Shown here: positions 27,418 through 41,307 of the stretch, piece by piece
Numbering within the stretch: the stretch's first letter is position 1
Layout of the letters: each line of letters opens with the position of its first letter
Program-made: the position numbers and the translations under genes
The notes under the pieces: model-generated
The model's input: the letters and a program-made list of their open reading frames with translations, nothing else
What the model was told of the DNA's origin: nothing
Database searches by the model: none
Source of the DNA: Kryptolebias marmoratus
Lineage: Eukaryota > Chordata > Actinopteri > Cyprinodontiformes > Rivulidae
Length of the DNA: 64,000 bases
Assembly (NCBI RefSeq): GCF_001649575.2
Contig: NC_051439.1
Location: forward strand, 15,220,512 to 15,284,511
Direction: 5' to 3'

Positions 27418-27721
27418 TAAAATACAGGAAGTGAATTTCCACTCCTCGTGCCACTCCCTGCTGTATGACTGCAGCTCCCAACAACAACAACCGAATCCAG
27501 CAGCGGATAGCTCCGGATAGGATCAATGTTTGAAAACGACTCAGTGAATAAGAAGAAATATGTTCAGAAACACAAATAAAACTGAAACAAACATCACTGA
27601 AATGCTATGAATTTAAACCAACATGTAGGAAGACTACAAAATCAAAATTTCTCATGAATCATTGAGAGCCATTAAAAAATGTTAAAAAATCAAGACATTA
27701 GAAAAAACTAAGAGAATGATT

Positions 27722-27805
<84 letters not shown>
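27722..27805. repeat. (TAGA)n microsatellite
   Basis: About 21 near-perfect tetranucleotide units in the spacer between the head-to-head genes spint1 and ppp1r14d. Likely polymorphic in length. Confidence 0.95.
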
Positions 27806-27806
<1 letters not shown>

Positions 27807-27941
27807 AAATGAAATTGTAAAAAATGGAAGAAACACACAAGTTAAAGACATAATTCAAGCAATTATCTGTCTTAAAATCCTTAAAAATATCCTTTTAACC
27901 ATCTACTATCTTCTACTTTTTGTTCAACCAAGAGCCTGACT

Positions 27942-27962
27942 ATATATATATATATATATATA
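27942..27962. repeat. (TA)n microsatellite
   Basis: A short uninterrupted TA run about 140 bases past the TAGA array. Confidence 0.85.
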
Positions 27963-29560
27963 CTGCAGAAAAGTATTTTGCGTGTGTGATTTGCAAATAG
28001 CTGCAAAAATTATTAAGAAATTATCCAGGCATTTTTTAACGTATAATGCTTGTTTTAAAAAAATGATAAAATAATTGTTAAAATATATTATTTTTTAAAT
28101 TCTGCAGTTTACTTATATTGAATGTTTGTGTACAGATGTACAGATATTTTCAATGTGAAACTGGCATGAATGGTGACTTTTTAGCTTTGTGAAAATTAAT
28201 CCACAAGGTGGCAGCACGACCCCACTAACAGCTGAAGCTGGCACAGTGGATTTTTTATTTGTAAGACCAGCTTTTTGGGTAATTTTCTCCAAAATGCAAT
28301 GCAGTCATTAACTTGTTGTGTAAATAACCCAAACCTGTCTTCATGACTGCGGTGGCACATTCTGCACATTCGCAGAGTGAAACATCGAGCTACAGCCTGA
28401 GATGAGTCACCTAACCACAGGTGAACAGACAGCTGCAGAGAAGCAGGAAGTGGGCCACTCGTGGTGACATGTTTAGAAGAATTATGCTAATTTATAACTG
28501 TAACCAAACTGAGTCAGTGCTAAATTTCAAAACCAACAAATGGGTTAACCTCAGCTTTGTGACAGTAACAGTTTACACACTTTAATCATATGGGAGGTGA
28601 GCTTATTTACTGCTCCTCCTTTCTACTTCCCCTCCTTTGTAATGAGTTACCAGGACAAATTGTGAGAAGACCAAACACAGATCTTGACTTTTTAGCCACC
28701 CCCGCCACCCTTTTTTTATAGCCAGCCTGACGATGCAAGCAGCACGGGATAGGATGAATGAGTTTCCTTGCTTAGAAAGGTGAGCAGCTCAAAGCACTCA
28801 ATAATTCAGTGTTTGTAACAGACGGTGCATCAGTGGGTGAACATGGGTGGCTACGACTGATGGATGGGTCCTGCCAAAACGACAAAAAAAACAATCCCAT
28901 TATTCATATCGTAATCGGATCTGTGAAAACTCTGGAGCCTGTTGTCCCTGTTGTATCACCTGCAATAACTCGGCATCAACAACTGTGAATTTTTAACTCT
29001 GTAGTCATGTGCTCGTGTTGATGTTTGACTTCAAATTCTTTGACAGTTTCAGGAATTCTCTTCTACACCCATGAGTGCTTCTCTCCTCTTCATCCATTAT
29101 GTAGGAGTGTGTAACTGAGGATGCCAGTTGGACCTCAAAGGTTTATTAGGCTGATAAAGGCTGCCGTATAAACGACAAAGAAACTACCACATTAGAGGAA
29201 CCCTGGCTCACCTTTTAGGGGGACCCAACTAGGTGTTCCTAAGCACCAGTGCCTTTAGGATGTTGAAACCTTTGGACTTTTAGGGCAATAAAACACTTTT
29301 GAAAGAGAGGGAAAAAAGTGGGATGCTCTCACACAGGCTTTTATGATCCATGTGCAATGATCTGTGAGGAAAAGAACAAAAGTGCAAATGGATTCTTTTA
29401 CATTTTATGATCTCAACCAGATCCATCTATTTTAAACCAGACTGATAATCCCTAGATGACTGCCCTTTCGCCCTTTCTCCTCTTTTTTTTATTGCTGTAA
29501 TTGACCTATGCTCTTCCAGCTGCCATAAGACAGAGGAAAAGAAAGAACAATTACACACCC
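27963..29560. other. Spacer between spint1 and ppp1r14d, no gene seen
   Basis: No exon-like frame or RNA gene was recognised. This stretch must hold promoter elements for one or both divergent genes, but no core promoter could be placed with confidence. A purine-rich GA tract begins near 29640, just ahead of the ppp1r14d exon. Confidence 0.5.
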
Positions 29561-29910
29561 AGTGAAGTGCGTGCACATACACACACACACAGAGTCATAT
29601 CTCATTACCATTCTCCTGATAGTGCAGCCAGTGGGTGTTGCAAGAGGAGGAGGAGGAAATGAGAGGAAGACAGTGAGCTTTGCAGAGAGGGAGCCAGAGG
29701 GAAGGAGGAGGAGGACAGGCAGGGAACCAGAACTGGCGTTAAAGAGACAGAGAGCACCAAAATTTGAGAACAGGAGATACGCGTGGGAGCAGCAGCACCT
29801 CAGAAAAGCAAAAAAAGAGTTATAAACAGACAGAGGAGGGGAGTCTGCACTGTGTGTGTGTGTGATCCGGATCAGTGTGCCTCCACGGTTCCCTCGAGGC
29901 CGTGGCAGCC

Positions 29911-32900
29911 ATGGCGTCAGATCCCAGCACCCAGTCCAGGGTGATGTTCCAGGCGCAGGACAAGACAGAAGAGCCGGCGCATCGTAAGCTGGGCAAGCTG
30001 ACAGTGAAGTACAACCGCAAGGACCTGCAGAGGAGGCTGGATATCGAGGAGTGGATCGACGGGCAGCTGCACCTGCTGTTTGACTGCGAGGTAGGACAGC
30101 ACTGACACACGCTTGATGTACACTGCCTGAGCAGGAGGTGAGAGAATAGGGGGCACTAAACTGCTTATAGCTGCCTACTGTGGATTATCTATCATGTATG
30201 AGAGATTACAGCGACATAAATGAGAAACTGGTAGGAGGCATGACTGCAGTTTGTGGCACAGAAGCCCTCATGTGTCATCAGTTTGACTGCAGTGTCAGCT
30301 CTGTGTGTGCTGTCGTCTTCAAACATGGCGATAAGAATATTCTGCCAACACTTTGATTGAAGTAATCAATAGGAATTTACATTACAATCTCAATAAAACA
30401 CCTAAAATCCCATTATTAATGCATGACTATCATTGCATGACTCAGCATCATTTAATTAGTTTGATATAAAGCTGTGTGATTTAGATGATTGAAACAAACC
30501 AAAGCAGCACAAGAACCCAATTATTCCTTTGTGAAACTGATCATTTAATACAGCATTGTCTGTTTATATGGCGGCATCTGCAAACATATTCACACAGTTG
30601 CATAGCTTTGCATGACAGACATACTACGACTGCTTCATATATCAGAGCGTAAATAATGCTGATTGATTTTGACATAAACAGTTTTGCATAACTGAACATA
30701 ACTTTAGAACATTTTATGAACATACATAGGTTGTAAAGTGTCTAATTAAATGGTCAGATTTTGTAAAATGTTACTGTTTGTTCCAGAAAATACATCAGTC
30801 AGTTTGAACACACAACAATATTCACTTTGTAACTCCGGTCCTGTGCTGTGGGATACAATCCAATTATGTCAGAGGCTCCATATTGACTTGCTTGGCGTTC
30901 TCTGATGGGAAACCATGGCAACAGATGTCTGATCGCCCACGTGAGGCGCCTTGGCACCGTGGAATTAGGGGTGTCTGTTAAGGAGCAGGAGCGTCCTCAT
31001 GACGATGCAGATCGGATGACAAGATTGCCTCTGTTTCAGCTCGCGGAAGGCAGAAACTAAGTGATTCACGTTTTATTTTCAAGTCACAAGCAGACTCTTG
31101 GCTTTAGATGGCTTGCAGCCACCTTCCTGCTCGGCATCCCCTTATTCCACTGCCAAAGGAGCCCCATGCATATGGCTTACACTACTGTTGAGTGTGAGAA
31201 TCACTCTGACTGGCTGGTTGGCAAGTAAAGAAGCTTTTCTTTCTCTAAAAAACTGAATAGTCTGAATTAAGTGTTGCTAGTTTAAGCTTAAACCATCATA
31301 GTCACAGTTGCATAAAATATTTTAAAAGCTTTTAAGTATTATTACAAAGGCGATAATAATAAGCATGCTTAGCAAGCACAAAATTGGCTGTAACTCAGGC
31401 AATTTTACAGAAATTGAGCTAAAATTGGGTGATGCTGGGAGTAAAATAAATCATATCACTGTAGAATGCATCCACACAAAAACAGTTCTGTCTTCTTTTC
31501 TGACACTTACAGTCATCTCATACACTGAGTGTATTTTATACAGCTTAAATAGAGGAACTATGTTTATATGATGGATAAAACCTCAGTGTGATCGATTGGG
31601 TAACAAGTTATTGCAAAATTATTACAGATTCTTGTCTCTACATCTTGATAACACCTCCCATGAGTCAGAGTATCCTTGCCATATTAAAATCAGCTCCTAA
31701 CTTTCCACCTGGGATAAACCAGCTATTTGCATGAGCCACTTGTGTGTGACAGGCTGTGGCTCGTCCACGTGCGCCGGGTGGCGTAATGAATTTTGCATGG
31801 GGCTCGGGGGAAGGTTACTCTGTTGGTTTTCAGAGTCTTCCGCGTGGAAGCATTTACCATCAGTCCCTTGTGTCACCGCCTGAATTATTTAGCTGCATCT
31901 CTAATTCATACAAGTGCTGCCTGGAGTCTGGAGTAGACCCCTTCATTGCACACTTCACACCTGTGATAAAATATACAAAAGCAGAGAAAAAGAGTTTGCA
32001 CTTTATAAAAAATAAAAGCTAAGAGCATCATCTGTGCCTTTGTGCTGTAAGTAAGCCCAGATCAGTCTTTTCTCTAAACATACTGTGTTTATTGAAATAA
32101 GTAGATATGGGACAAAAGGTCAGTTTATTCAAGACTTGACATCCACTCAGAGGAATTTAAAGTAATCCAATCAAGTATGTCACATTGTTTTTCAGATAAC
32201 TTGGACTTTGAGCCTTACCATTTCTCCCTCTGAGTAGGTATGGAATATTTTTGATAAGCTGACAGCTCCGTCTGGCAGGAAAAGGGAGGGTCTGATAAGT
32301 TAAACACACACCAGCATCTTTTCATAGCACACAAATTTTTCCGGGGCACGGTTTCCTCAAAAATGGCCTAAACACAGGCAGAAACATGTGTGTGAGGAGA
32401 GTGTTTTAATAGGTTTCTGAATCATAACCCAGTGGATTTTGTTACTTCCTTATTGACTGCAGGAAGTTTAACTAAAACTGGTTCAAACCGTGCTTACACA
32501 CCCACAATAAAGCACTATTAGATCAATAAACTTTAATTTTGTTGGAGTTCAAAAAGCCTAATCTCACAGACCCACACAACAAGTTAAAAAATAACCAAAC
32601 TCTGGTAATCTTTCAGTGTTCTACATGTAGAGCCAGTGATTACTTTTAGAAAGTTTAATTAAAATTTATCCAGTGGTTTGAGGGATGGTTCAGTAATGCT
32701 GAAAACCGTGACGGTGGACAGCATGAAATCCTGTAACGTAGAGGAAGGTTCATGATTTATAGTTAAAGAAAGTCTTTGACATTTATCATCCGCTGCCATG
32801 AGAGACAGGCGATCACGTAATCGCCTGTGCTCTTGTGCGGACTAGTTTGCCCACCTGTTAGCAAAATATTTTATAAATCAGTCAACAGACTTAAATGAAA

Positions 32901-35683
32901 CTCTCAGAAGGAAATCATCAATGTGAAAATGGAGGTAATAACTTTAGGTTTAATTCTTATATTTTTATTTTATTACAAAATGTTGGTGAATTTTAACTGT
33001 TCAAAAAGTAACCATTTATATCGACGAACCACTTGTTAATATTTACAGTGAAATACCAACAGTGTAAATGAATAGTAGAATGTTTTGACTAAGTATGAAA
33101 AATTAAACACTAATCTTATGAACACAAAAACTTCTGAACCAGTCTAGTCATGTATAGAATACACACATACTTAAAAAAAAACAAAAGGACAACCCAACGA
33201 TGCCCACAGCACAGAAACCACCAGCCCGGACCAAAGGTTCAGCCTTAGATTTATCCTGCACACTTCAGCAGAATCACAGAGAGCCCGGCCTGGCAGTATG
33301 TATCAATTAGAGGGAGCACAAGGGACTCTGAAGAGGGCCCATCTATTTCGCCACTCAGCACTTCCACATTGATTACCTCTCCGCTCGCGTAGAGAGCTGT
33401 GCAGGCCCAGTCGTCTTCAGACAAGAAAATCCCCCATCCGGAAAATATTCCCTCTGAAAAAAGAGGCCACACTTGTCAAATGTGAGTGTGCTCCTGCTGA
33501 CTTCAGATATCTCCAGGAGGCTGCTGATTAGCACTCCTCGTTCTCCCTGAAAGTGTAGTGGGAGTGTATTACAAGCTTATGATATGAATTGATTACTTCT
33601 TTGTTTTTGCCTTTGATGAAGGGAGACTTTGTTATGTACACTGAGTTAGCAAATAAGCTTTAAATGTCCTGTTGATCGGTTAAATGAATTAAAAGTTTTG
33701 TAGGATTTTTATATTCAAATCTGTCCATGGGTTTGTATCCTTTTTTTTTTTGCCCACTACTGAAGGAAAAGGTGGAGCGATAATGTTTTTGCTGGCATTG
33801 TTGTGTCTTTGTGTTCTTTTGTCTGAATGAAACTCAGAAAGTAATCATTGGATCTATAACTGATTAACTTTTAGTCAATCCCCAGCTAAGCAATCTTAGC
33901 AAACCCATAAATGGCTATAACTCAGTCAGTTTTACATATATCCAGCTAAAATTTGGTGTGGTAGTAGTTAGCCATCAACCCCAACTCGTACTGTGAGGAC
34001 TACATGTTGTGCAATGTTTTTACTTAAAAATATTGGCATTGACTGCTGGTGTCAACCCTGTCTGTTCGAAAACATCTCATGAACCAATGAACAGATTAAT
34101 TAACCTCTCAATAAGCCATCTGTAAAATCTGATGTTAAAGGAAAACAATGTCCATCTACAGCCTTGCTGCTTCAGTGCTCACCAATCACATCCTTTTAAT
34201 GAGAAATAAACAGAAACACAAACCAGCACTATTACACCTGAGGCATTAGCAACCAAAAACAAGGTTTGTGTGTTTTTAACACACAAATTCAAATAGATAT
34301 GTGCTGCGTGCTCATGCCTTTGCCTAACTGTGCTCAGTGGTGTGGAAATTTTAACAACAGCCAGTGAAATGATGGCAAAGTGCCATTTTAGTTTATTCAT
34401 TCATTTTCCACACCCACTTTATTGTGGTCAGAGTTGTTGGACGGGCAGGAGCCAAGCGAGGCCACCGATTCATTCACAGACAAATATTCATAAGACAATC
34501 ATGAACTCTGACACTGAATTTAGGTCATGTTAAACTCGCCAATTACCCATTGTATGTGGTTTTTGACTGGTGGAAGAAAACAAACACAGAAAGGCCCTAA
34601 CTAAGATTTCATGTTCCCTGCCATCATTATATTGCAGGATAAAAGTTGCAGGAACCATAAAAGCATACAAAAACACAATGTGGGTAACATTAACTTTTAT
34701 TTCCTTCTAATCTCACAGGAGGAAGAGATCCCAGAGTTAGAAATTGACATAGATGAGCTCCTGGAACTGCCGGACGAAGGGCAAAGAACTCGACTGCAGG
34801 TACAATTTAATCATTTGACGTGTTTTAACTCTTCCATCTCTAGTTAAGCTCATTCACAGGTTTACATGTGGTTTAAAGGTATTTTTTCTTTGCGCTAAAA
34901 AGGACACTTTTCACTTTTTGTTGTCTGATCAACTTAATTTCATCATGCAAATGAGTTCTGCAGTGATGTCATTAAATAAAGGGAGTGGAAGAAAAACTGT
35001 TTCCTTTGGGAGAGAATAATTGTCAGGTGTAGATTGTTGACTTTGTGACATTGCAAACACTTTACATACTAAGATATAAAGTAAACTTAAGGGAAATGAA
35101 AATTCAAAAAGACATTTGTACATTTTTTGTATACAATTGTATCATTCTTATCAACAGCTCTGTAACTTAATTATATTTGTGAAATATCTTCAGAAACATT
35201 CAGATCTACCTTTCATGTAATCATTTAATTCAGAATTATTTATTTCAGTTACTGTTTGAATTTTATGACTTTCACTTTGTTCTTGTAATTGTTCTGTGTT
35301 CTTTCTACACTTATTGTGACCATCAGGAATCTATTGTTATTTTTAATAAATACAGATGGATTATCAATTAAAGTGAACTTTAACTTGAACTAATGAGTCA
35401 TTTTCTGTTTTTCTTTGTCAGGAGTTGTTGCAGGAATGTGGAAAGCCAAAAGAGGTGAGATGGAAAAAAGAAGATATCTTACATTACTATAGAATAAAAC
35501 CACCAATCTTTATAAAACTGGGGTAAAATATTATAGCTTGTTTGTTGTAAAATGCGTATTATCCAGTTAAAGTTACATAAAGATTTAAATTTCTTCTCTC
35601 AATCTTCCCCATAGGATTTTATCAACGGGCTGCTCTACAGGATAAAAGGTCTACGTAAAATGTCAGGCCCCTTGAAGAAATAA
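29911..35683 (+). CDS. ppp1r14d: Protein phosphatase 1 regulatory inhibitor subunit 14D-like, complete
   Basis: Small phosphorylation-dependent inhibitor of protein phosphatase 1 (CPI-17/PHI/KEPI/GBPI family), acting in the cytosol on myosin-phosphatase-type PP1. Four exons, all phase 0: 29911-30090, 34719-34799, 35422-35454, 35615-35683; 120 aa. The start is the ATG at 29911 in a strong Kozak context (GCAGCCATGG). The inhibitory motif is KLTVKYNRKDLQRRLDIEEW, and its Thr (residue 31) matches the activating phosphosite Thr38 of CPI-17. An acidic helix follows (EEEIPELEIDIDELLEL), then CGKPKEDFINGLLYRIKGLR and a basic C-terminus. The acidic helix looks more like PPP1R14B/C, but the neighbours spint1 and zfyve19 in conserved orientation point to PPP1R14D. 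An AATAAA at 36020 ends the gene. Confidence 0.92.
31340..31460 (-). repeat. Dispersed repeat, copy B
   Basis: Contains GCATGCTTAGCAAGCACAAA, TTGGCTGTAACTCAGGCAAT and ATTGAGCTAAAATTGGGTGA. It matches copy D and, in reverse complement, copies A, C and E. It is the shortest copy. Confidence 0.5.
32805..32828. other. Perfect 9-bp inverted repeat (hairpin)
   Basis: ACAGGCGAT and ATCGCCTGT flank a 6-base loop (CACGTA), inside ppp1r14d intron 1. No exon or known element is attached to it. Confidence 0.6.
33836..34110 (-). repeat. Dispersed repeat, copy D
   Basis: Contains AGTAATCATTGGATCTATAA, CTGATTAACTTTTAGTCAAT, ATGGCTATAACTCAGTCAGT and CAGCTAAAATTTGGTGTGGT. Its reverse complement aligns over most of its length with copy A (19060-19290). 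Confidence 0.6.
34392..34592 (+). repeat. Relic of a fish repeat resembling a LINE 3' tail
   Basis: Order of blocks: CATTCATTTTCCACACCCAC, TTATTGTGGTCAGAGTTGTTG, GGCAGGAGCC, GATTCATTCACAGACAA, a GACACTGAATTTAGG stretch, ACTCGCCAATTACCCA and a closing CACAGAAAGGCCC. This matches in order the common fish repeat 'CATTTTCTGTACCCGCTTATCC ... GGCTGGAGCC ... CACTCACATTCACACC ... AATTTAGAGTCACCAATTA ... GGAGAAAACCCA...CACACAGAAAGGCCC'. Considerably diverged. Confidence 0.6.
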
Positions 35684-36019
35684 TTATAGGTCAAATTAGG
35701 AATCAAGACAACGTGGAGCCTCTCATCCAACCGTCTCCCACACGTTAACCATTTGAATGCCTGTATGTGAAGACGGCACATCAATGGGACTTTATTTTGG
35801 CCTCTCTCCCTTTCTGGGTCAGAATGGATTTAATCCCTCCCGCCCCACCCCCCTTTAGGAGCTCTTCAAGAATTTTACCTCCCATTAACATACTAATAAT
35901 GTACAATTGAAAAAAATGTCATAACTTTACTCAGATGGACTCTTTTTTGTGTAAGAGTGTACATTTTCAGTTTCTTATTTATGTACATACGCATATTGTT
36001 CAGGTAACAGTGTTGTTGG

Positions 36020-36025
36020 AATAAA
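36020..36025 (+). terminator. ppp1r14d: ppp1r14d poly(A) signal
   Basis: AATAAA 337 bases after the ppp1r14d stop codon, just before a less structured spacer. It implies a 3' UTR ending near 36045. Confidence 0.75.
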
Positions 36026-36049
36026 ATGGAACATTTTCAAAACATGGCT

Positions 36050-37090
36050 GCTCATGAATTGAACAAAGTGATGAAGTATTATTTCACATATACAAATAAT
36101 ATATGAATTACTCCCAACCCAAACTACTCTATTATCACAGCTGCTCTTCACTATCTCTCACAGCCCTTTGTCTGGACACAACTGAAAGAAATTCCCAGAA
36201 TGCAACATTCTGTCTTTTTGGCATAAATTTTTCAACAGAGTGATGGAAACAATGGAAGCGTTGACATGTCAAGTGTAGGAGTAAACACACTGAAATCAGC
36301 CGCAGGATGTTCCATTAAGCGTGCATCCATTATCCTCTTCCATTTCCTCTCTGTGGTGGTGGGTTGGTGTGAGTGACATGGCCAGAAAAAGGCAAACATG
36401 GCAACAGCCTCCATACGAACCTTAATGGATCAAGCCCCCAGGAGGAGAGTGTAATTATGGTTTCCCCTCAGTTAGCTGGACAATAATGTACGCTGATGAA
36501 ACTGCACTCTGGTCCTCTCGCAGTCATGCACTGGGGGACTTTTTGTTGAGGGCTCCATTACGGTAATTTGTAGAACTCTACTCCATATATTCTTCTCTTG
36601 TCTGACACAGGAGCCATCTCTACAGAAAGACTTAACTTACAGACAAGATCTGCCAGACTGAGTATTGTTATATTTCATTTAAAAAAAAAAGGACTTTTTA
36701 GTTAAAAATAGAACACAAAGGTGTGACAGTACCAAATAGTTCTGCTTCATTTATAATTAAACCACACATAAGGACACAAAAATGTCACAATAACAGCCAA
36801 ACATAGACTAGAAGAATGACAACATAAAGTAAACAAAGGCCTCAGTGATCCTTTTATACTGACTCATTCTTCAGTTTGGAACTGACAATAGTGTGGGAGA
36901 GTATATCAACTCAGAAGAGCTCAAGATCTGTCTGCTTTGTGTTGTAAAAAGTTAAAAATAATCAAGCGATGATGAGAGCAAAGTACACTTAGGATGAGGC
37001 TTTGCTGCCATTAAAAGTAGGGCACCTAACAAAAAAATATGCTTGTTCACTTTGACAGCTCTAAACTGTTTTGTCTGCAGCAGCTTTGTT
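36050..37090. other. Spacer between convergent genes ppp1r14d and zfyve19
   Basis: The two genes run tail to tail here. No exon, RNA or named repeat was recognised. Confidence 0.55.
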
Positions 37091-37094
37091 CTTT

Positions 37095-37100
37095 TTTATT
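37095..37100 (-). terminator. zfyve19: Candidate zfyve19 poly(A) signal
   Basis: AATAAA on the minus strand about 385 bases after the zfyve19 stop codon. It would end the 3' UTR near 37080. Confidence 0.5.
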
Positions 37101-37483
37101 GGAATATCATCACTAACAGTTTCTACAATTATTACTTCTTACATTTTCTGAATATTCCACAAAACCTAGGGTTCAAATATTACCCATATTGTACCTTACT
37201 TATGTAAAGGTCATGTCTATTTTTAGCCCCTGCTTTCCTAGAGAAGTATTCCTTTAATACATTTCATTTATATCAGCCTCAGCAGGTACCACAAGCAGGA
37301 ACACCATTTCCTGTTAATGCAAGTAGATGTGTCATGTCAGGCTCTGGCTTATAGATAATACAGTAGGTAGTGTTTAAATTTTCTAAGATGCTATTTTAGT
37401 TGCGGTAACCCGTCACTTGAGAGTAAAGATTGAATCTTACAGTCTTGATGGGTCACAGTTTGATAAGGCAAACAGCTCTATAA

Positions 37484-40070
<2,587 letters not shown>

Positions 40071-40340
40071 GCCGTCACGTGTAGAGTCATACAAACGATA
40101 AGGTTACAGCTTACGTTTCTCTACTTTGTGAAGAAAAACACTCAGTAAGCTATATTTTCCGAGTTAGCTATCAATTTACAGGCTGGCAACGCTTCCATTA
40201 TCAAAACAGGAAGTAATGCGGAAGTGGAGCGTGACGTCAGCTCGACCTGTTTCCTGTTTGCGGTCCCTCCAATCAGCTTTCTGGAAATTGTCTCGCGGGC
40301 GTTGTTCAAAACAGAGAGCCCACATCTCAACGGCGTCCCT
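40071..40340. promoter_or_regulatory. Candidate bidirectional promoter of zfyve19 and bub1b
   Basis: The divergent genes are separated by only about 330 bases between the zfyve19 ATG (40070) and the donor of the bub1b 5' exon (40396). CpG is raised here (CGTGACGTCAGCTCGACC, CTCGCGGGCG). Visible motifs: TGACGTCA-type CRE (TGACGTCAG, about 40231-40239), NF-Y CCAAT box (CCAATCAG, 40269-40276), GCGGG (40295-40299), and TTCAAA (40305-40310), the reverse of the cell-cycle CHR element TTTGAA. No TATA box. Motif roles are inferred. Confidence 0.6.
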
Positions 40341-40396
40341 GCTCCAACGTTAGCTGCGTGTAGTCGGATAGAGGGACAAAGAAGGCTTAGAAAAGG
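40330..40396 (+). other. bub1b: Candidate bub1b noncoding first exon
   Basis: The sequence ends at AAAAGG followed by a GTATGA donor at 40397. The next acceptor on this strand (41284-41285) opens the ATG exon of bub1b. The 5' limit is not defined by sequence alone. Confidence 0.5.
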
Positions 40397-41307
40397 GTAT
40401 GAAAACTTTTAGAGTGTGATAATTGATTTTACTTCGTCGTTAGCAAGCAAACTTTGCGCTTACTGTGACCCACGATAAAAGTTATTAAGCTCAAGCAACT
40501 ATTACCTGGTCAGTGTGATCGCCTACAGCCAGTGTGGCTAACGAGCTAGCTAGCATCTTGGGGACTTCAGTTGTCCTTCAGCAAATAGAATGAGAGTTTT
40601 TATGTGTAGTTATTTGTGTCTTTGATGCATTTCATTTTCTTTAAGATAGCCTTTAACTCTTTGTATTTACATTCTTCTAATAAATAAGGAATTAAATGTT
40701 GCAAATATGTTTAGTCGTGTCTTTATCTCTCGTTTACTCTAGAGGTGGTGCAATGTCTTCCATTATGTTTAGCAACTCATGCAGCACAGACCCAGCCTTC
40801 TTTATCAATTTGTTCTGTTTCTTTGATTTATCTGGTTCTGATTATGCAACCCAGCCACAGACTTGCATAAAAAATATGCAAGATTCTGCTTGACGTCCTG
40901 CCAAACCGTAACTTTGTCTTTGCTGTTGGATTCAAACAAGTATTTGCTGTTTTGTAAATAAGATTGCATTTCCATTGTAGCCTGTTATTCAGGTTAACAC
41001 TTGGGTCAGATTCTTGTCTGTTACTGACGCATCCTACAACTCTATTTATGTGCAAAATCAGTAAAGACATTAATATAGTCTCCCCTTTTTTGGATTATAA
41101 CAGCATTTGTGCAAATAAATGCCGGTAAGCCTGCCCAGAACATTTTAATTAAAAGTGACTTGCCTTAAAATATACGTCAGCTGGATTTATAATGTAAAAA
41201 CCATGAGCATCCTTGTAAAACAAGAATTAGGCTGATGAGTGCCTAAAACGTCTGCAAGTAATTGATATGATTTGTTTGTCTGTAGGTATCCAGTCTTTAT
41301 TTCGACA

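Larger units (their letters stand above)
30091..34718. other. First intron of ppp1r14d
   Basis: A 4.6-kb intron with GT (30091) and AG (34717-34718) ends. No internal exon was seen. It holds two copies of the dispersed repeat (31340-31460 and 33836-34110), a LINE-tail-like relic (34392-34592) and a perfect 9-bp hairpin (32805-32828). Confidence 0.75.

Noticed and set aside
29875..29910. An upstream GTG start extending ppp1r14d by 12 codons
   Set aside because: The ATG at 29911 has a strong Kozak context and matches the family length.
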